From an uncultured Lachnospiraceae bacterium (lineage in GTDB: Bacteria; Bacillota; Clostridia; Lachnospirales; Lachnospiraceae): a DNA stretch of 61,460 bases. The notes under the pieces are model-generated. The model made no database searches and was not told where the DNA came from. It saw nothing but the letters and a program-made list of their open reading frames with translations. The translations under genes and the position numbers were made by a program. Below are positions 41,029-50,314 of the stretch, one piece after another. The DNA is taken from positions 1 to 61,460 of the forward strand of contig CAJUQJ010000022.1 of NCBI GenBank assembly GCA_910588215.1, written 5' to 3'. How positions within the stretch are numbered: the stretch's first letter is position 1; each line of letters begins with the position of its first letter.

Positions 41029-41529
41029 CTATTCCCAGATCTTAAAACGCATCGTCTCAACTTTAGTCACTTCATCTGCCAACACACACACCTCATCATT
41101 CAATGTAATGCCTGTCATGATGATATCCATATCGTCTGGCTTCACCATAAGCAGATTCTTCAGTTCCTCAACTGTAATGATTCCCTTATCGATCAATCCC
41201 AATACTTCATCCAGGATCAGAAGAGAACACTCCCCGGTATATAATACCTTCTTGGCAAAATTAAGCCCGTTGCGGATATTCTGCCACTCCTCTGTCTTAC
41301 GTTCCTCAGAAAGATTCACATAATCTTCATCCGATTTCTCAAAACGGAATATCTTGATCTCCGGTTCCAGTCTCTTAACAAACTCTGAATCAGTCAGTCC
41401 CCGTCCTTTCAAGAACTGGATGATCACCACATTCTCTCCTCTGCATGCCGTCTGAACAGCTCTGCCTAGCGCTGCCGGAGACTTACCATGACCATCGCCA
41501 CTGTAGATCTGAATCACGCCTTTTCTCAT
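41029..41529 (-). CDS. cobO: Corrinoid adenosyltransferase, CobA/CobO family
   Basis: This 166-residue enzyme transfers adenosyl from ATP to a cob(I)alamin-type corrinoid. It has the CobA P-loop variant YSGDGHGKSPAALGRA (8-23), VIIQFLKGRG, and LLILDEVLG (about 112). The ATG at 41529 follows GGAGTGC. No other cobalamin gene is adjacent. A GCGTTAC...GTAACGC hairpin at 41546-41577 sits just upstream of the ribosome site, but I could not match a cobalamin riboswitch. Confidence 0.88.
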   Translation of the reverse strand: MRKGVIQIYSGDGHGKSPAALGRAVQTACRGENVVIIQFLKGRGLTDSEFVKRLEPEIKIFRFEKSDEDYVNLSEERKTEEWQNIRNGLNFAKKVLYTGECSLLILDEVLGLIDKGIITVEELKNLLMVKPDDMDIIMTGITLNDEVCVLADEVTKVETMRFKIWE

Positions 41530-41801
41530 ATTGCACTCCTTATAAGCGTTACTGCCTGCCGGATACAGTGGTAACGCCAATTCCCCTGTTCTACCAAGTA
41601 TCTTCTTTCGCAAACATGCAGTAAGCAATATGCTGCATCTGCAGGCCGCGAAATATGCACCCTGCCCTAATGCTGTTTACTTCTGCAACAATTTATTTAA
41701 TTATCATAACACAATACACCCATTCATGCAACTTATTGTTCAATTTCCCCAAATCTACCAGGACATCCGGTAAAGTATCGGCCCCACATCCTAACAGCCA
41801 T

Positions 41802-42437
41802 TCACTCTTCCTCTTCCACTAACTCAAGTTTGCTGACCGACACTTCATAGGCCACTCTTCTCTCAAGCTGCTCCTCGGATAACTTCTTCATATATTCTCT
41901 GCTCTGGATCCTTCCCCAGATCGCACAGCGGCTGCCCACCTCGAAATTACTTGCGAATCTGGCATTTCTGCCCCAACAGATACAGGGTATGTAGTCTGAT
42001 TTACCATAGGGTCTGTTGACCGCCAAGAGCAGATCCGCGATTTCCCTCCCCAAAGGCGTCTTACGGTAGATCGGCGCTTTACAGATATAACCGTCCAGAA
42101 AGATCTGATTGGTCTTAGCGCTCTCACTGATCTCATCAACAAATTCAATCTCTCTGGCAAAAACAGACAGTACCAGCCTGTTCTTTCTCTCTTCATGTCT
42201 GTTGTAGGAGCGGAATTGTCCAACAATACTGATCTTCATCCCCTTATAATCGTCGGTGACGTCCAAAAGCCGCTCCGACACCATTACGGGAATGATATCC
42301 GTAGAATCGCTGAGACGGTTTACACTGATATCCACCATATAAAATCCCTCTCCAAAAATCTCGTGGCTGAAAGTAAAGTCACTCATGATCTCTCCCATGA
42401 TCGCCACCTGGTTGTTTTCAATAACCTTATCTGTCAT
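41802..42437 (-). CDS. SSB-like single-stranded DNA-binding protein with two OB folds
   Basis: This 211-residue protein has two OB-fold regions, about 8-100 (NQVAIMGEIMSDFTFSHEIF, then KISIVGQFRSYN) and about 110-200 (NQIFLDGYICKAPIYRKTPL, then IPCICWGRNARFASNFEVGS). The second is close to the SSB/PriB type. It lacks the acidic SSB tail motif, so it is likely a specialised or accessory SSB. GGGAG precedes the ATG. Confidence 0.82.
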   Translation of the reverse strand: MTDKVIENNQVAIMGEIMSDFTFSHEIFGEGFYMVDISVNRLSDSTDIIPVMVSERLLDVTDDYKGMKISIVGQFRSYNRHEERKNRLVLSVFAREIEFVDEISESAKTNQIFLDGYICKAPIYRKTPLGREIADLLLAVNRPYGKSDYIPCICWGRNARFASNFEVGSRCAIWGRIQSREYMKKLSEEQLERRVAYEVSVSKLELVEEEE

Positions 42438-42589
42438 GTTTTTCTCCCTTCTGACTGTTGAATTGCAGGAATACCTGATTCCTATTTGTATTGTATTATC
42501 AATATATAGGAAATGCGACGAAATTAGAACTGTTAGTAATCGCGGAAACTGACACATAACACTGAAATCATCACATTTTGAACCAAGAC

Positions 42590-42618
42590 TTGCAAGAAAG
42601 AAACGCAGGTGATATAAT
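42590..42618 (+). promoter_or_regulatory. Sigma-A promoter of typA
   Basis: TTGCAA and a consensus TATAAT are 17 bases apart, about 52 bases before the ATG. Confidence 0.75.
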
Positions 42619-42670
42619 GAGCAGGTTTTAATTTATTGTATAGTGTGTTTATAGAAAGGCATAGGAAAAC

Positions 42671-44512
42671 ATGAGACAGACCAGAGAAGATGTAAGAAAT
42701 GTAGCGATCATCGCCCACGTCGATCACGGCAAGACGACATTGGTAGACGAACTGTTAAAACAAAGCGGTGTTTTCAGGGAAAATCAGGAAATTACAGAAC
42801 GTGTCATGGACTCTAATGATATCGAGAAAGAACGGGGCATTACGATTTTATCCAAGAACACTGCGGTTACTTATAAAGATGTTAAGATCAATATCATAGA
42901 TACGCCCGGCCACGCAGATTTCGGCGGAGAAGTGGAGCGTGTCCTCAAGATGGTGAACGGTGTTATTCTTGTAGTAGACGCCTTCGAGGGACCCATGCCT
43001 CAGACCAAGTTCGTATTGCGGAAGGCTCTGGAACTGGAACTGTCCGTCATCGTATGTATCAACAAGTGCGACCGGCCGGAAGCCAGACCGACTCAGGTCG
43101 TTGACGAGGTACTGGAACTGTTCATGGATCTGGATGCCAACGATGAACAGCTGGACTGTCCCTTCGTCTATGCATCTGCCAAAACAGGAACTGCCAGCAC
43201 GGATCCTGATGCAGAAGGCCGTGACATGACGCCTCTCTTTGACACGATCCTGACACACATTCCGGCCCCCACCGGAGATCCGGATGCCGGCACGCAGCTG
43301 CTTGTCAGCACCATCGACTACAACGAATATGTCGGACGCATCGGTGTCGGCAAAGTGGACAACGGCAGTGTGAAAGTCAATCAGGAAGTGGTCATCGTCA
43401 ATCATCATGATCCGGATACAATGCGGAAGGTCAAGATCAGTAAATTGTACGAATATGACGGTTTAAATAAAATCGATGTGAAGGAAGCAGGTATCGGGTC
43501 CATCGTCGCCATCTCCGGCATCGCGGATATCCACATCGGCGATACTCTCTGTTCCCCCGAGAATCCGACTCCGATTCCCTTCCAGAAGATTTCCGAGCCG
43601 ACTATCGCCATGCACTTTATCGTCAACGATTCCCCCCTTGCCGGACAGGAAGGGAAATATGTCACCAGCCGTCATATCCGCGACAGGCTGTTTAGGGAAT
43701 TGAACACCGACGTCTCGCTCCGCGTGGAAGAGACCGACACCACGGAAGCCTTCAAAGTATCCGGCCGCGGAGAACTGCATCTGTCCGTCCTGATCGAGAA
43801 TATGCGCCGTGAAGGATATGAATTTGCAGTCAGCAAGGCGGAAGTCCTATACAAAACAGATGAAAACGGCAAGAAGCTGGAACCCATGGAATTATGCTAT
43901 ATCGATGTGCCGGAAGAGTTCTCCGGCACCATCATCGAGAAGCTGAGCCAGCGCAAAGGTGAACTGCTGAATATGAGCCTGACTTCCGGCAGCTATACCC
44001 GCCTGGAGTTCTCAATCCCCTCCCGCGGCCTGATCGGCTACCGCGGTGAGTTCATGACCGACACCAAGGGTAACGGCATCATGAATACCATCTTCGACGG
44101 TTATGGCCCCTATAAAGGCGATATCCAGTACCGGAAGCAGGGATCCCTGATCGCCTTTGAAGCCGGGGAAGCTATCACTTACGGCCTGTTTAATGCCCAG
44201 GAACGCGGCACGCTCTTTATCGGCCCGGGTACCAAAGTATATTCCGGAATGGTTGTCGGACAGAACGGACGCGGCGAAGATATCGAATTGAATGTCTGCA
44301 AGAAGAAACAGCTGACCAACACCCGTTCCTCCAGTGCAGACGAAGCGCTTCGTCTCACACCGCCCAAAGTCTTAAGCCTGGAGCAGGCTCTGGAATTTAT
44401 TGACACCGATGAGCTGCTGGAGGTAACCCCTAAGACGATCCGCATTCGCAAGAAGATCCTGGATCCCACTTTAAGAAAAAGGGCGGCCATCTCAGCCGCT
44501 GCCAAAAAATAA
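42671..44512 (+). CDS. typA: Ribosome-associated GTPase TypA/BipA
   Basis: This 613-residue translational GTPase has G motifs AHVDHGKTTL (15-24), DTPGHADFGGE (about 76) and NKCDRP (about 131), then EF-G-like domains and the TypA-specific C-terminus. It acts on the ribosome under stress and cold. AGGAAAAC precedes the ATG. A hairpin at 44533-44567 ends the single-gene transcript. Confidence 0.98.
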   Translation: MRQTREDVRNVAIIAHVDHGKTTLVDELLKQSGVFRENQEITERVMDSNDIEKERGITILSKNTAVTYKDVKINIIDTPGHADFGGEVERVLKMVNGVILVVDAFEGPMPQTKFVLRKALELELSVIVCINKCDRPEARPTQVVDEVLELFMDLDANDEQLDCPFVYASAKTGTASTDPDAEGRDMTPLFDTILTHIPAPTGDPDAGTQLLVSTIDYNEYVGRIGVGKVDNGSVKVNQEVVIVNHHDPDTMRKVKISKLYEYDGLNKIDVKEAGIGSIVAISGIADIHIGDTLCSPENPTPIPFQKISEPTIAMHFIVNDSPLAGQEGKYVTSRHIRDRLFRELNTDVSLRVEETDTTEAFKVSGRGELHLSVLIENMRREGYEFAVSKAEVLYKTDENGKKLEPMELCYIDVPEEFSGTIIEKLSQRKGELLNMSLTSGSYTRLEFSIPSRGLIGYRGEFMTDTKGNGIMNTIFDGYGPYKGDIQYRKQGSLIAFEAGEAITYGLFNAQERGTLFIGPGTKVYSGMVVGQNGRGEDIELNVCKKKQLTNTRSSSADEALRLTPPKVLSLEQALEFIDTDELLEVTPKTIRIRKKILDPTLRKRAAISAAAKK

Positions 44513-44532
44513 AATATAATTTCTGTCACTTT

Positions 44533-44567
44533 GGCCAGGTCCGTGCATTCCAAACACTGACCTGGCC
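44533..44567. terminator. Terminator between typA and mgtE
   Basis: GGCCAGGTC pairs with GACCTGGCC across a 17-base loop between two convergent genes; GCTTTATAT follows on the plus strand. Confidence 0.75.
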
Positions 44568-44624
44568 GCTTTATATCTTTGTCGATCACCTATCATCTTC
44601 ATACCAAATTCCCTGTACAGACCT

Positions 44625-46040
44625 TTAGATGCCCAGCACCACCGTTGCCACTTTGAAATAGATCAACAGCGAGATCGCATCCACGATGGTGGTGATGAAA
44701 GGGCTTGCCATCACTGCCGGATCCATACCGATCTTCTTGGCACACATAGGCAGGGTAGAACCGACTACCTTAGCCACGATCACTGCCATCAGCAGGGTAA
44801 AGCAGACCACAAAAGCCACATATATGCCCACCCGGTCAAAGAAGAGCAGCTTCACGAAATTGCAGACCGCCAGCGTCACTCCGCAGAGCGCCGCCGTCCT
44901 GATCTCCTTCCACACCACTCTGCTCCAGTCTGCAAAAGCGATCTCGTCCAATGACAAGCCGCGGATGATGATGGCGCTGGCCTGTCCGCCCGCATTGCCT
45001 CCCGTATCCATCAGCATGGGAATAAAGGCTGTCAACACCACGTATCTGCTCAGCGCATTCTCGAAGGAAGTGATGATACTGCCCGTAAAAGTTGCGGATA
45101 TCATCAAAAGCAGCAGCCATGGAATCCTTTTCTTATATGCCTCGAAGACGGACATGCGCAGATACGGCTTGTCGGAAGGCATCACCGCTGCCATCTTCTC
45201 AATATCCTCCGTCGTCTCCTCTTCCAGAATATCCACCACGTCATCCATGGTAATGATCCCTACCAGCCTGTCCTCATTATCCACCACCGGCATGGCCGTA
45301 AACTCATACTTCTTGAACATCCTGGCTACTTCTTCCTGATCCATCAGCGTGTGCAGGGACACCACACTCCTATGCATCATCTCTCCGATCACGGCCTCCG
45401 GATCGCTCAAAAGAAGATATCTGAGTGCAACAGTTCCCACCAGGGTCCGCTTATGATCCAGTACATAACAGATATTGATGGTCTCGCTGTCCAATCCCAC
45501 CTTCCGGATCCGTTCTATGGCCTGCGCCACCGTATAATGCTCCTTTAAGTCCACATACTCCACCGTCATGATGCTGCCGGCAGAATCCTCCGGATAACGC
45601 ATCAGATGGTTGATTGCCTGCCTGGTATCCGCGCTGGTATTCGCGATCAGCCTTTTCACGATATTGGCCGGCATCTCCTCCATCAATTCCTTGGCGTCAT
45701 CGGACATCATGTTGTCTATGATATTGCCGGCATCCTTGTCCGACAGGGAAGTAATGACGAACTGCTGGAATTCGATCTCCAGATAAGAAAAAACATCCGC
45801 TGCCATATCCTTGGGCAGTATCCGGAATACCTTCACGATCTCTTCCTCATCCATATGCTCCAGATAGTCCGCGAAATCCGCGTCATTCAGTTCCTGCACC
45901 AGCTGTCTGAGCCTGGTGTACTGTCCCTTATGCAGCAGCTCTCTGATATCGTCCACGCCAAAGTTCTCGTAGATCTCATAGTTGTCTCTATCACGGATGC
46001 CTGCTTCGACCTCCCGCACCTTTTCTCTGATCTCGCCCAT
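44625..46040 (-). CDS. mgtE: Magnesium transporter MgtE
   Basis: This 471-residue channel has the N domain (about 30-150), two CBS domains (about 155-275) that sense magnesium, and five membrane helices (about 305-470) with PMLMDTGGNAGGQAS, the pore signature. I take ATG 46040, where GGAGG lies 10 bases upstream; the longer frame has a glycine-rich, unlikely N-terminus. The yigZ gene lies upstream on the same strand. No M-box leader is visible. Confidence 0.96.
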   Translation of the reverse strand: MGEIREKVREVEAGIRDRDNYEIYENFGVDDIRELLHKGQYTRLRQLVQELNDADFADYLEHMDEEEIVKVFRILPKDMAADVFSYLEIEFQQFVITSLSDKDAGNIIDNMMSDDAKELMEEMPANIVKRLIANTSADTRQAINHLMRYPEDSAGSIMTVEYVDLKEHYTVAQAIERIRKVGLDSETINICYVLDHKRTLVGTVALRYLLLSDPEAVIGEMMHRSVVSLHTLMDQEEVARMFKKYEFTAMPVVDNEDRLVGIITMDDVVDILEEETTEDIEKMAAVMPSDKPYLRMSVFEAYKKRIPWLLLLMISATFTGSIITSFENALSRYVVLTAFIPMLMDTGGNAGGQASAIIIRGLSLDEIAFADWSRVVWKEIRTAALCGVTLAVCNFVKLLFFDRVGIYVAFVVCFTLLMAVIVAKVVGSTLPMCAKKIGMDPAVMASPFITTIVDAISLLIYFKVATVVLGI

Positions 46041-46152
46041 GACTGCCGTCCCTCCTGTCCCGCCGCATCCGCCTTGCCCGTCTGCAGCGTCCGTTCCTTT
46101 CAATCTTCCACGCGAAAGGCCATAGACAGTCAGTCGCTGCCCCACGCGTCAG

Positions 46153-46815
46153 TTATTCCCTCATAAAATAAACAGGATCCGAAACCGTCACCTCTGCCCT
46201 GCCGGCAGTGGCCTCCGTCACCTCATGCACCACTGCGTCCTTCTCCTCATACGGTACCATTACCTTCACCTGTACCTGCTCCCCGTAATCGGCTTCTGGC
46301 GAAAGCTTTCTTGCGCCCAACAGATATTGTATCTTGCCGATACCATTATAATCTGTCACCACATCGATCTTATACCCATAACACATGGTACGCACGTCAC
46401 TGGCCGCAAGTCCGGCCTGCGCCGCTTTCGTATAGGCGCGCACTAATCCGCCTGTCCCAAGCAGGATACCGCCGAAATATCTGGTCACTACCACCACCAG
46501 ATTACGGATACCGGAATTCATGAGCACCTCCAACATCGGTCTACCCGCCGTTCCCGCCGGTTCCCCGTCATCGGAAAACCGCAGTGTCTGCGCCTGTTCT
46601 CCCAAAACATAAGCATAGCAGTTATGCCTGGCATCCCAATACTTCTTGCGCATGGCTTCTATAAAGGCAAGTGCCTCCTCCTCCGTATCTGCTGCCGATA
46701 CATGAGCGATAAAGCGGGATTTCTTCTCCTCGATCTCCCCCTCTCCCCCATATGCTATGATCTTATATGGTTCCAACCTATGCTCTGATTCCATATCGTG
46801 TTCCGTGCGCTCCAT
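46153..46815 (-). CDS. yigZ: YigZ/IMPACT family protein
   Basis: This 220-residue protein has the UPF0029/IMPACT fold: KKSRFIAHVSAADTEEEALA, RHNCYAYVLG, RFSDDGEPAGTAGRPML and VTRYFGGILLGTGGLVRAY, then a C-terminal DUF1949-like domain. Family members may act on ribosomes or peptides, but the role is not settled. Two ATGs (46815 and 46794) are possible. It is followed by mgtE. Confidence 0.93.
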   Translation of the reverse strand: MERTEHDMESEHRLEPYKIIAYGGEGEIEEKKSRFIAHVSAADTEEEALAFIEAMRKKYWDARHNCYAYVLGEQAQTLRFSDDGEPAGTAGRPMLEVLMNSGIRNLVVVVTRYFGGILLGTGGLVRAYTKAAQAGLAASDVRTMCYGYKIDVVTDYNGIGKIQYLLGARKLSPEADYGEQVQVKVMVPYEEKDAVVHEVTEATAGRAEVTVSDPVYFMRE

Positions 46816-47162
46816 TCCCGAACCTGCTGCCGCATTCTCTCTTAAATCCTGCAGTTTACGTTTCGATTCCTGCGCATATTATCTCATCTTGGAGTACGAC
46901 CGTCAAGGCAGGTTTTGTCTGTATATGTGCATAAAAGTGTACAGAATTGTAAACAATCCTTAATATAAAATGAAAATCCTTTATTTGCCACATAATCTTT
47001 GCTATAATAATATAGCGTGTATCATAACGGTTCTGCCTTCGGTTCACTGTAATGTGCACGTTTTATGAGGGGATTTTGTGTCTCTGCTGCAGCCTATGAC
47101 AGACGGCAGCATATAGCTGCCAGCGTCCGCAAGAGGGGCAGATCAACTTAAGGAGGAGTATC
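46816..47162. other. Divergent region between yigZ and the PBP gene
   Basis: The 347 bp include a TATAAT at 47003-47008 and a leader of about 150 bases with several GC-rich imperfect dyads (GCTGC...GGCAGC, about 47090-47120). I could not match the leader to a known riboswitch. No gene is present. Confidence 0.5.
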
Positions 47163-49901
47163 ATGAATTACGGAAAAAAAGGTGTCCATAAGAAGCAACA
47201 GGCACTTCATTCTAAATCTACAAAATGGGGGAAAAAGTTCGGTTTTACTTTGGTACAAATATGTCTGCTGGCTCTGATCGCCGTTGGAATCATCGGTGCA
47301 AGCGCCGGGATAGGCATCTTCAAAGGTGTGCTCGCCAGCGCTCCAGATATCAGTAACGTTGATGTGACACCCACCCGGTTCTCGACTTTTGTGTATGATA
47401 TTGAGAACAACCAGACCGCCAAGCTGGTATCCACTGATTCCAACCGTATCCCCGTCACCATCGATATGGTTCCAAAGGATCTGCAGAATGCCTTTGTCGC
47501 CATCGAGGATGCCCGTTTCTACACACACAACGGCATTGATATCAAGGGTATCTTCCGTGCCGCATATATAGGTATCCAGAATGTATTGAAAGGCGGAGAG
47601 TTTACAGAAGGTGCCAGCACCATCACCCAGCAGCTGCTCAAGAATAACGTCTTCACGGACTGGACCTCCGAAGATACCTTCGCCGAAAAACTGAAACGTA
47701 AGATCCAGGAACAGTATCTTGCCCTGGAACTGGAAAAGGTCATGGACAAGGACGCGATCCTGATCAATTACATGAACTCCATCAATCTGGGCCAGAACAC
47801 CCTCGGCGTCCAGGCAGCATCCATGCGTTATTTCAACAAATCGGTCAGCGACTTGAATCTTTCGGAATGTGCAGTCATAGCAGGAATCACACAGAATCCC
47901 TCCCGCTATAACCCCATCACACACCCGGAAGACAACGCCGTTCGTCGTGAGAAAGTGCTTAAGGATATGTACGATCAGGGGTATATCACACAGGAGCAAC
48001 GGGCCGAGGCACTGGCGGACGATGTATATTCCCGCATCCAGACCGCTGATTCCGAGAATGGAGAATCCACCGTCAATACATATTTCGTAGATGCACTGAC
48101 GGACGATATCCTGGAAGATCTGATCGCGGCAGGCTATAATGAGACTCAGGCATATACCCTGCTTTACAGCGGCGGCCTGAAAATTTATTCCACACAGGAT
48201 CCCAAGATCCAGAAGATCTGCGACGATGCCTTTGCCGATGAGAATAATTTCCCTGCCAACACGAAATGGTATCTGAACTACGAACTGACCATCGATAAGA
48301 GCAACGGCGACCGTGAGAACCACAGTACGGAAATGTTCCGCACCTACTGGCAGGAGAACCGGTCTGCCAAATATAACCTGATCTATGCCTCTCAGGAAGA
48401 AGCTTATCAGGACATCGAATTATATAAGGAGGCGGTCCTGTCACCCGGTGACTCCGTATTTCTCGAGAACGTCAGCCTGACCGTACAGCCTCAGGTATCT
48501 CTTGTTGTACAGGACCAAAGTACCGGCTATGTCGTTGCCATGGAAGGCGGCCGCGGCGCCAAGCTGGGCAGCCGTACCCTGAATCGGGCCACCGATACCG
48601 CAAGACAGCCCGGTTCTACCTTTAAAGTCGTATCCACCTACGCACCGGCTCTTGACAGTGCCGGACTGACCCTGGCTACGGTCATGAACGACGCACCCTT
48701 TAACTACGCAGACGGCCGGCCGGTGGCCAACTGGTACGGCGAGGCTTACCGGGGACTTTCTTCCCTCAGAGTAGGCATTGCCCAGTCCATGAATATCGTG
48801 GCAGTCAAGACCTTGACACAGATCACTCCCAGACTGGGATTCGACTATCTGACGAATTTCGGCTTCACTACCCTGGAGGAGAGCAAAGAGATCAACGGCA
48901 AGATCTTCTCCGATATTCAGCAGGCTCTTGCACTGGGCGGTATCACCAACGGCGTAACCAATGAAGAGTTGAATGCCGCTTACGCCTGTATCGCAAACGG
49001 CGGCACTTATATCAAACCAAAGCTGTACACAAGAGTCGTTGATCACGACGGCAATATCATTCTGGACAACACGACACCGCAATCCAGACAGGTCATCAAG
49101 GAATCCACGGCCTTTCTGCTGACAGATGCCATGGTAGATGTTGTCACCAGCGGTACCGGCGGTTCCGTTAATTTCGGCGGCATGGCCATTGCCGGTAAGA
49201 CCGGTACTACATCAGACTACAATGACGTATGGTTCTCCGGTTACACACCTTACTATACGGCAACCACATGGGCAGGATTCGACAACAACGTCAAATTATC
49301 CGGTGACGAAAAGAATCTGGCGAAGAAATTATGGCGGGCAGTCATGTCACAGATTCATGAAGGGCTGCCGAGTGAATCCTTCCCGGTGCCTTCCGGTATT
49401 GTCACCGCAACAGTATGCGCACGCTCCGGCAAACTACCGATTGACGGTCTCTGCTCCGGTACCATGCGCACGGAATACTTCGCGGAGGGCACCGTGCCTA
49501 CCGCGACATGCGACGTACATTATGCCGGTCAGGTCTGCCAGTACTGCAACCTCCCCGCCTATGAGGGCTGTCCTTTCAAGGTAGAGAGTGTGCTGGAACT
49601 GACCCCGGTCGAAGATATCTCTCTGCAGAGCGGCTCTGCAGCTGCCTCCGGACAGCCTGCACCACAGCCGCAGCCCGAACAACCCGCCGGAGAGGACGGT
49701 ACAGCCGTGCAGACGCCGTCCACACCAATGAACATGTGTCCGCACAGTCCGGAATTCTTTGCCAATCCGGATTGGGAATCCATCGTCAACGGGCAGCGGG
49801 CCGAGATGGAACAGCGGGCTCTTGCGGCTCAGCAGGCCGCGCAACAGGCTGCGCAAGAACAGCAGGCTCAGCAACCCCCGGAGCAGACTCCTGCACAATA
49901 A
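47163..49901 (+). CDS. pbpA: Class A penicillin-binding protein (transglycosylase/transpeptidase)
   Basis: This 912-residue cell-wall enzyme has one membrane segment (about 27-52). The GT51 domain has VAIEDARFYTHNGID (catalytic Glu near 113), GASTITQQLLKNN and YMNSINLGQNTLGVQAA. The transpeptidase domain has STFK (Ser near 486), SMN and KTGTTSDYND (near 678). A cysteine-rich stretch (about 747-805, seven Cys) and a Gln/Pro/Ala tail close the protein. AAGGAGGAG precedes the ATG. Confidence 0.97.
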   Translation: MNYGKKGVHKKQQALHSKSTKWGKKFGFTLVQICLLALIAVGIIGASAGIGIFKGVLASAPDISNVDVTPTRFSTFVYDIENNQTAKLVSTDSNRIPVTIDMVPKDLQNAFVAIEDARFYTHNGIDIKGIFRAAYIGIQNVLKGGEFTEGASTITQQLLKNNVFTDWTSEDTFAEKLKRKIQEQYLALELEKVMDKDAILINYMNSINLGQNTLGVQAASMRYFNKSVSDLNLSECAVIAGITQNPSRYNPITHPEDNAVRREKVLKDMYDQGYITQEQRAEALADDVYSRIQTADSENGESTVNTYFVDALTDDILEDLIAAGYNETQAYTLLYSGGLKIYSTQDPKIQKICDDAFADENNFPANTKWYLNYELTIDKSNGDRENHSTEMFRTYWQENRSAKYNLIYASQEEAYQDIELYKEAVLSPGDSVFLENVSLTVQPQVSLVVQDQSTGYVVAMEGGRGAKLGSRTLNRATDTARQPGSTFKVVSTYAPALDSAGLTLATVMNDAPFNYADGRPVANWYGEAYRGLSSLRVGIAQSMNIVAVKTLTQITPRLGFDYLTNFGFTTLEESKEINGKIFSDIQQALALGGITNGVTNEELNAAYACIANGGTYIKPKLYTRVVDHDGNIILDNTTPQSRQVIKESTAFLLTDAMVDVVTSGTGGSVNFGGMAIAGKTGTTSDYNDVWFSGYTPYYTATTWAGFDNNVKLSGDEKNLAKKLWRAVMSQIHEGLPSESFPVPSGIVTATVCARSGKLPIDGLCSGTMRTEYFAEGTVPTATCDVHYAGQVCQYCNLPAYEGCPFKVESVLELTPVEDISLQSGSAAASGQPAPQPQPEQPAGEDGTAVQTPSTPMNMCPHSPEFFANPDWESIVNGQRAEMEQRALAAQQAAQQAAQEQQAQQPPEQTPAQ

Positions 49902-49960
49902 AGAACGACATATCCTATAGGAGATTCACAGAAATTTCCTATATGCATAAATCTTACGCT

Positions 49961-49986
49961 GAAGGGCTGCCAAAGGGCAGCCCTTC
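49961..49986 (+). terminator. Terminator of the PBP gene
   Basis: GAAGGGCTGCC pairs exactly with GGCAGCCCTTC across AAAG. The downstream T content is modest. Confidence 0.7.
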
Positions 49987-50044
49987 AAATATTACCCTTG
50001 TCATGTAGTAACAAAAACTATATAATGAAACATATGCAGTAAAA

Positions 50045-50140
50045 GATTGAAAATTAAAATTTTCAATCGCGAGATTTGTGTCTGCGCGCTGCTTGCCACA
50101 AACTCGATATGCGCAAAAAGCAGCGCGGAAATGGAGAAAA
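50045..50140 (+). repeat. 96-bp tandem repeat, unit 1
   Basis: The unit runs from GATTGAAAATTAAAATTTTC to GCGGAAATGGAGAAAA. It contains a TTGAAAATT/AATTTTCAA dyad, a CGAG-ATTTGTG...CACAAACTCG dyad, and ends near ATGGAG, like the RBS-bearing repeats. It differs from unit 2 at only a few positions. Confidence 0.92.
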
Positions 50141-50236
50141 GATTGAAAATTAAAATTTTCAATCGCGAGATTTGTGTCTGCGCATTGCTTTCCACAAACT
50201 CGATATGCGCAAAAAGCAGCGCAGAAATGGAGAAAA
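50141..50236 (+). repeat. 96-bp tandem repeat, unit 2
   Basis: It follows unit 1 with no gap. The length is a multiple of three, so the frame MKIKIFNREICVCALLATNS... continues through both units as a 32-residue repeat and goes on for 18 more codons to 50295. Confidence 0.92.
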
Positions 50237-50314
50237 CTATGAGAAATAAGACAGGAAGATACCACTCTCTGCTTACGCCTAAATTCGCAGATTGAACAAG
50301 ACAGGGGGATTAAT

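Larger units (their letters stand above)
49902..50314. other. Gap with terminator and tandem repeats
   Basis: The 413 bp hold the PBP terminator, two 96-bp tandem repeats, and an open plus-strand frame (50047-50295) that runs through both. The DUF1836 ribosome site lies at the end. Confidence 0.7.

Noticed and set aside
41530..41700. Cobalamin riboswitch before the corrinoid adenosyltransferase
   Set aside because: A hairpin and a CCACTGT sequence are present, but the B12 box and the conserved core order are missing.
46041..46152. M-box magnesium riboswitch before mgtE
   Set aside because: The gap to yigZ is only about 110 bp and shows none of the M-box core sequence.
47148..48323. 391-codon minus-strand frame opposite the PBP gene
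   Set aside because: The plus strand carries a complete class A PBP with catalytic motifs. The reverse frame is a codon-bias shadow.
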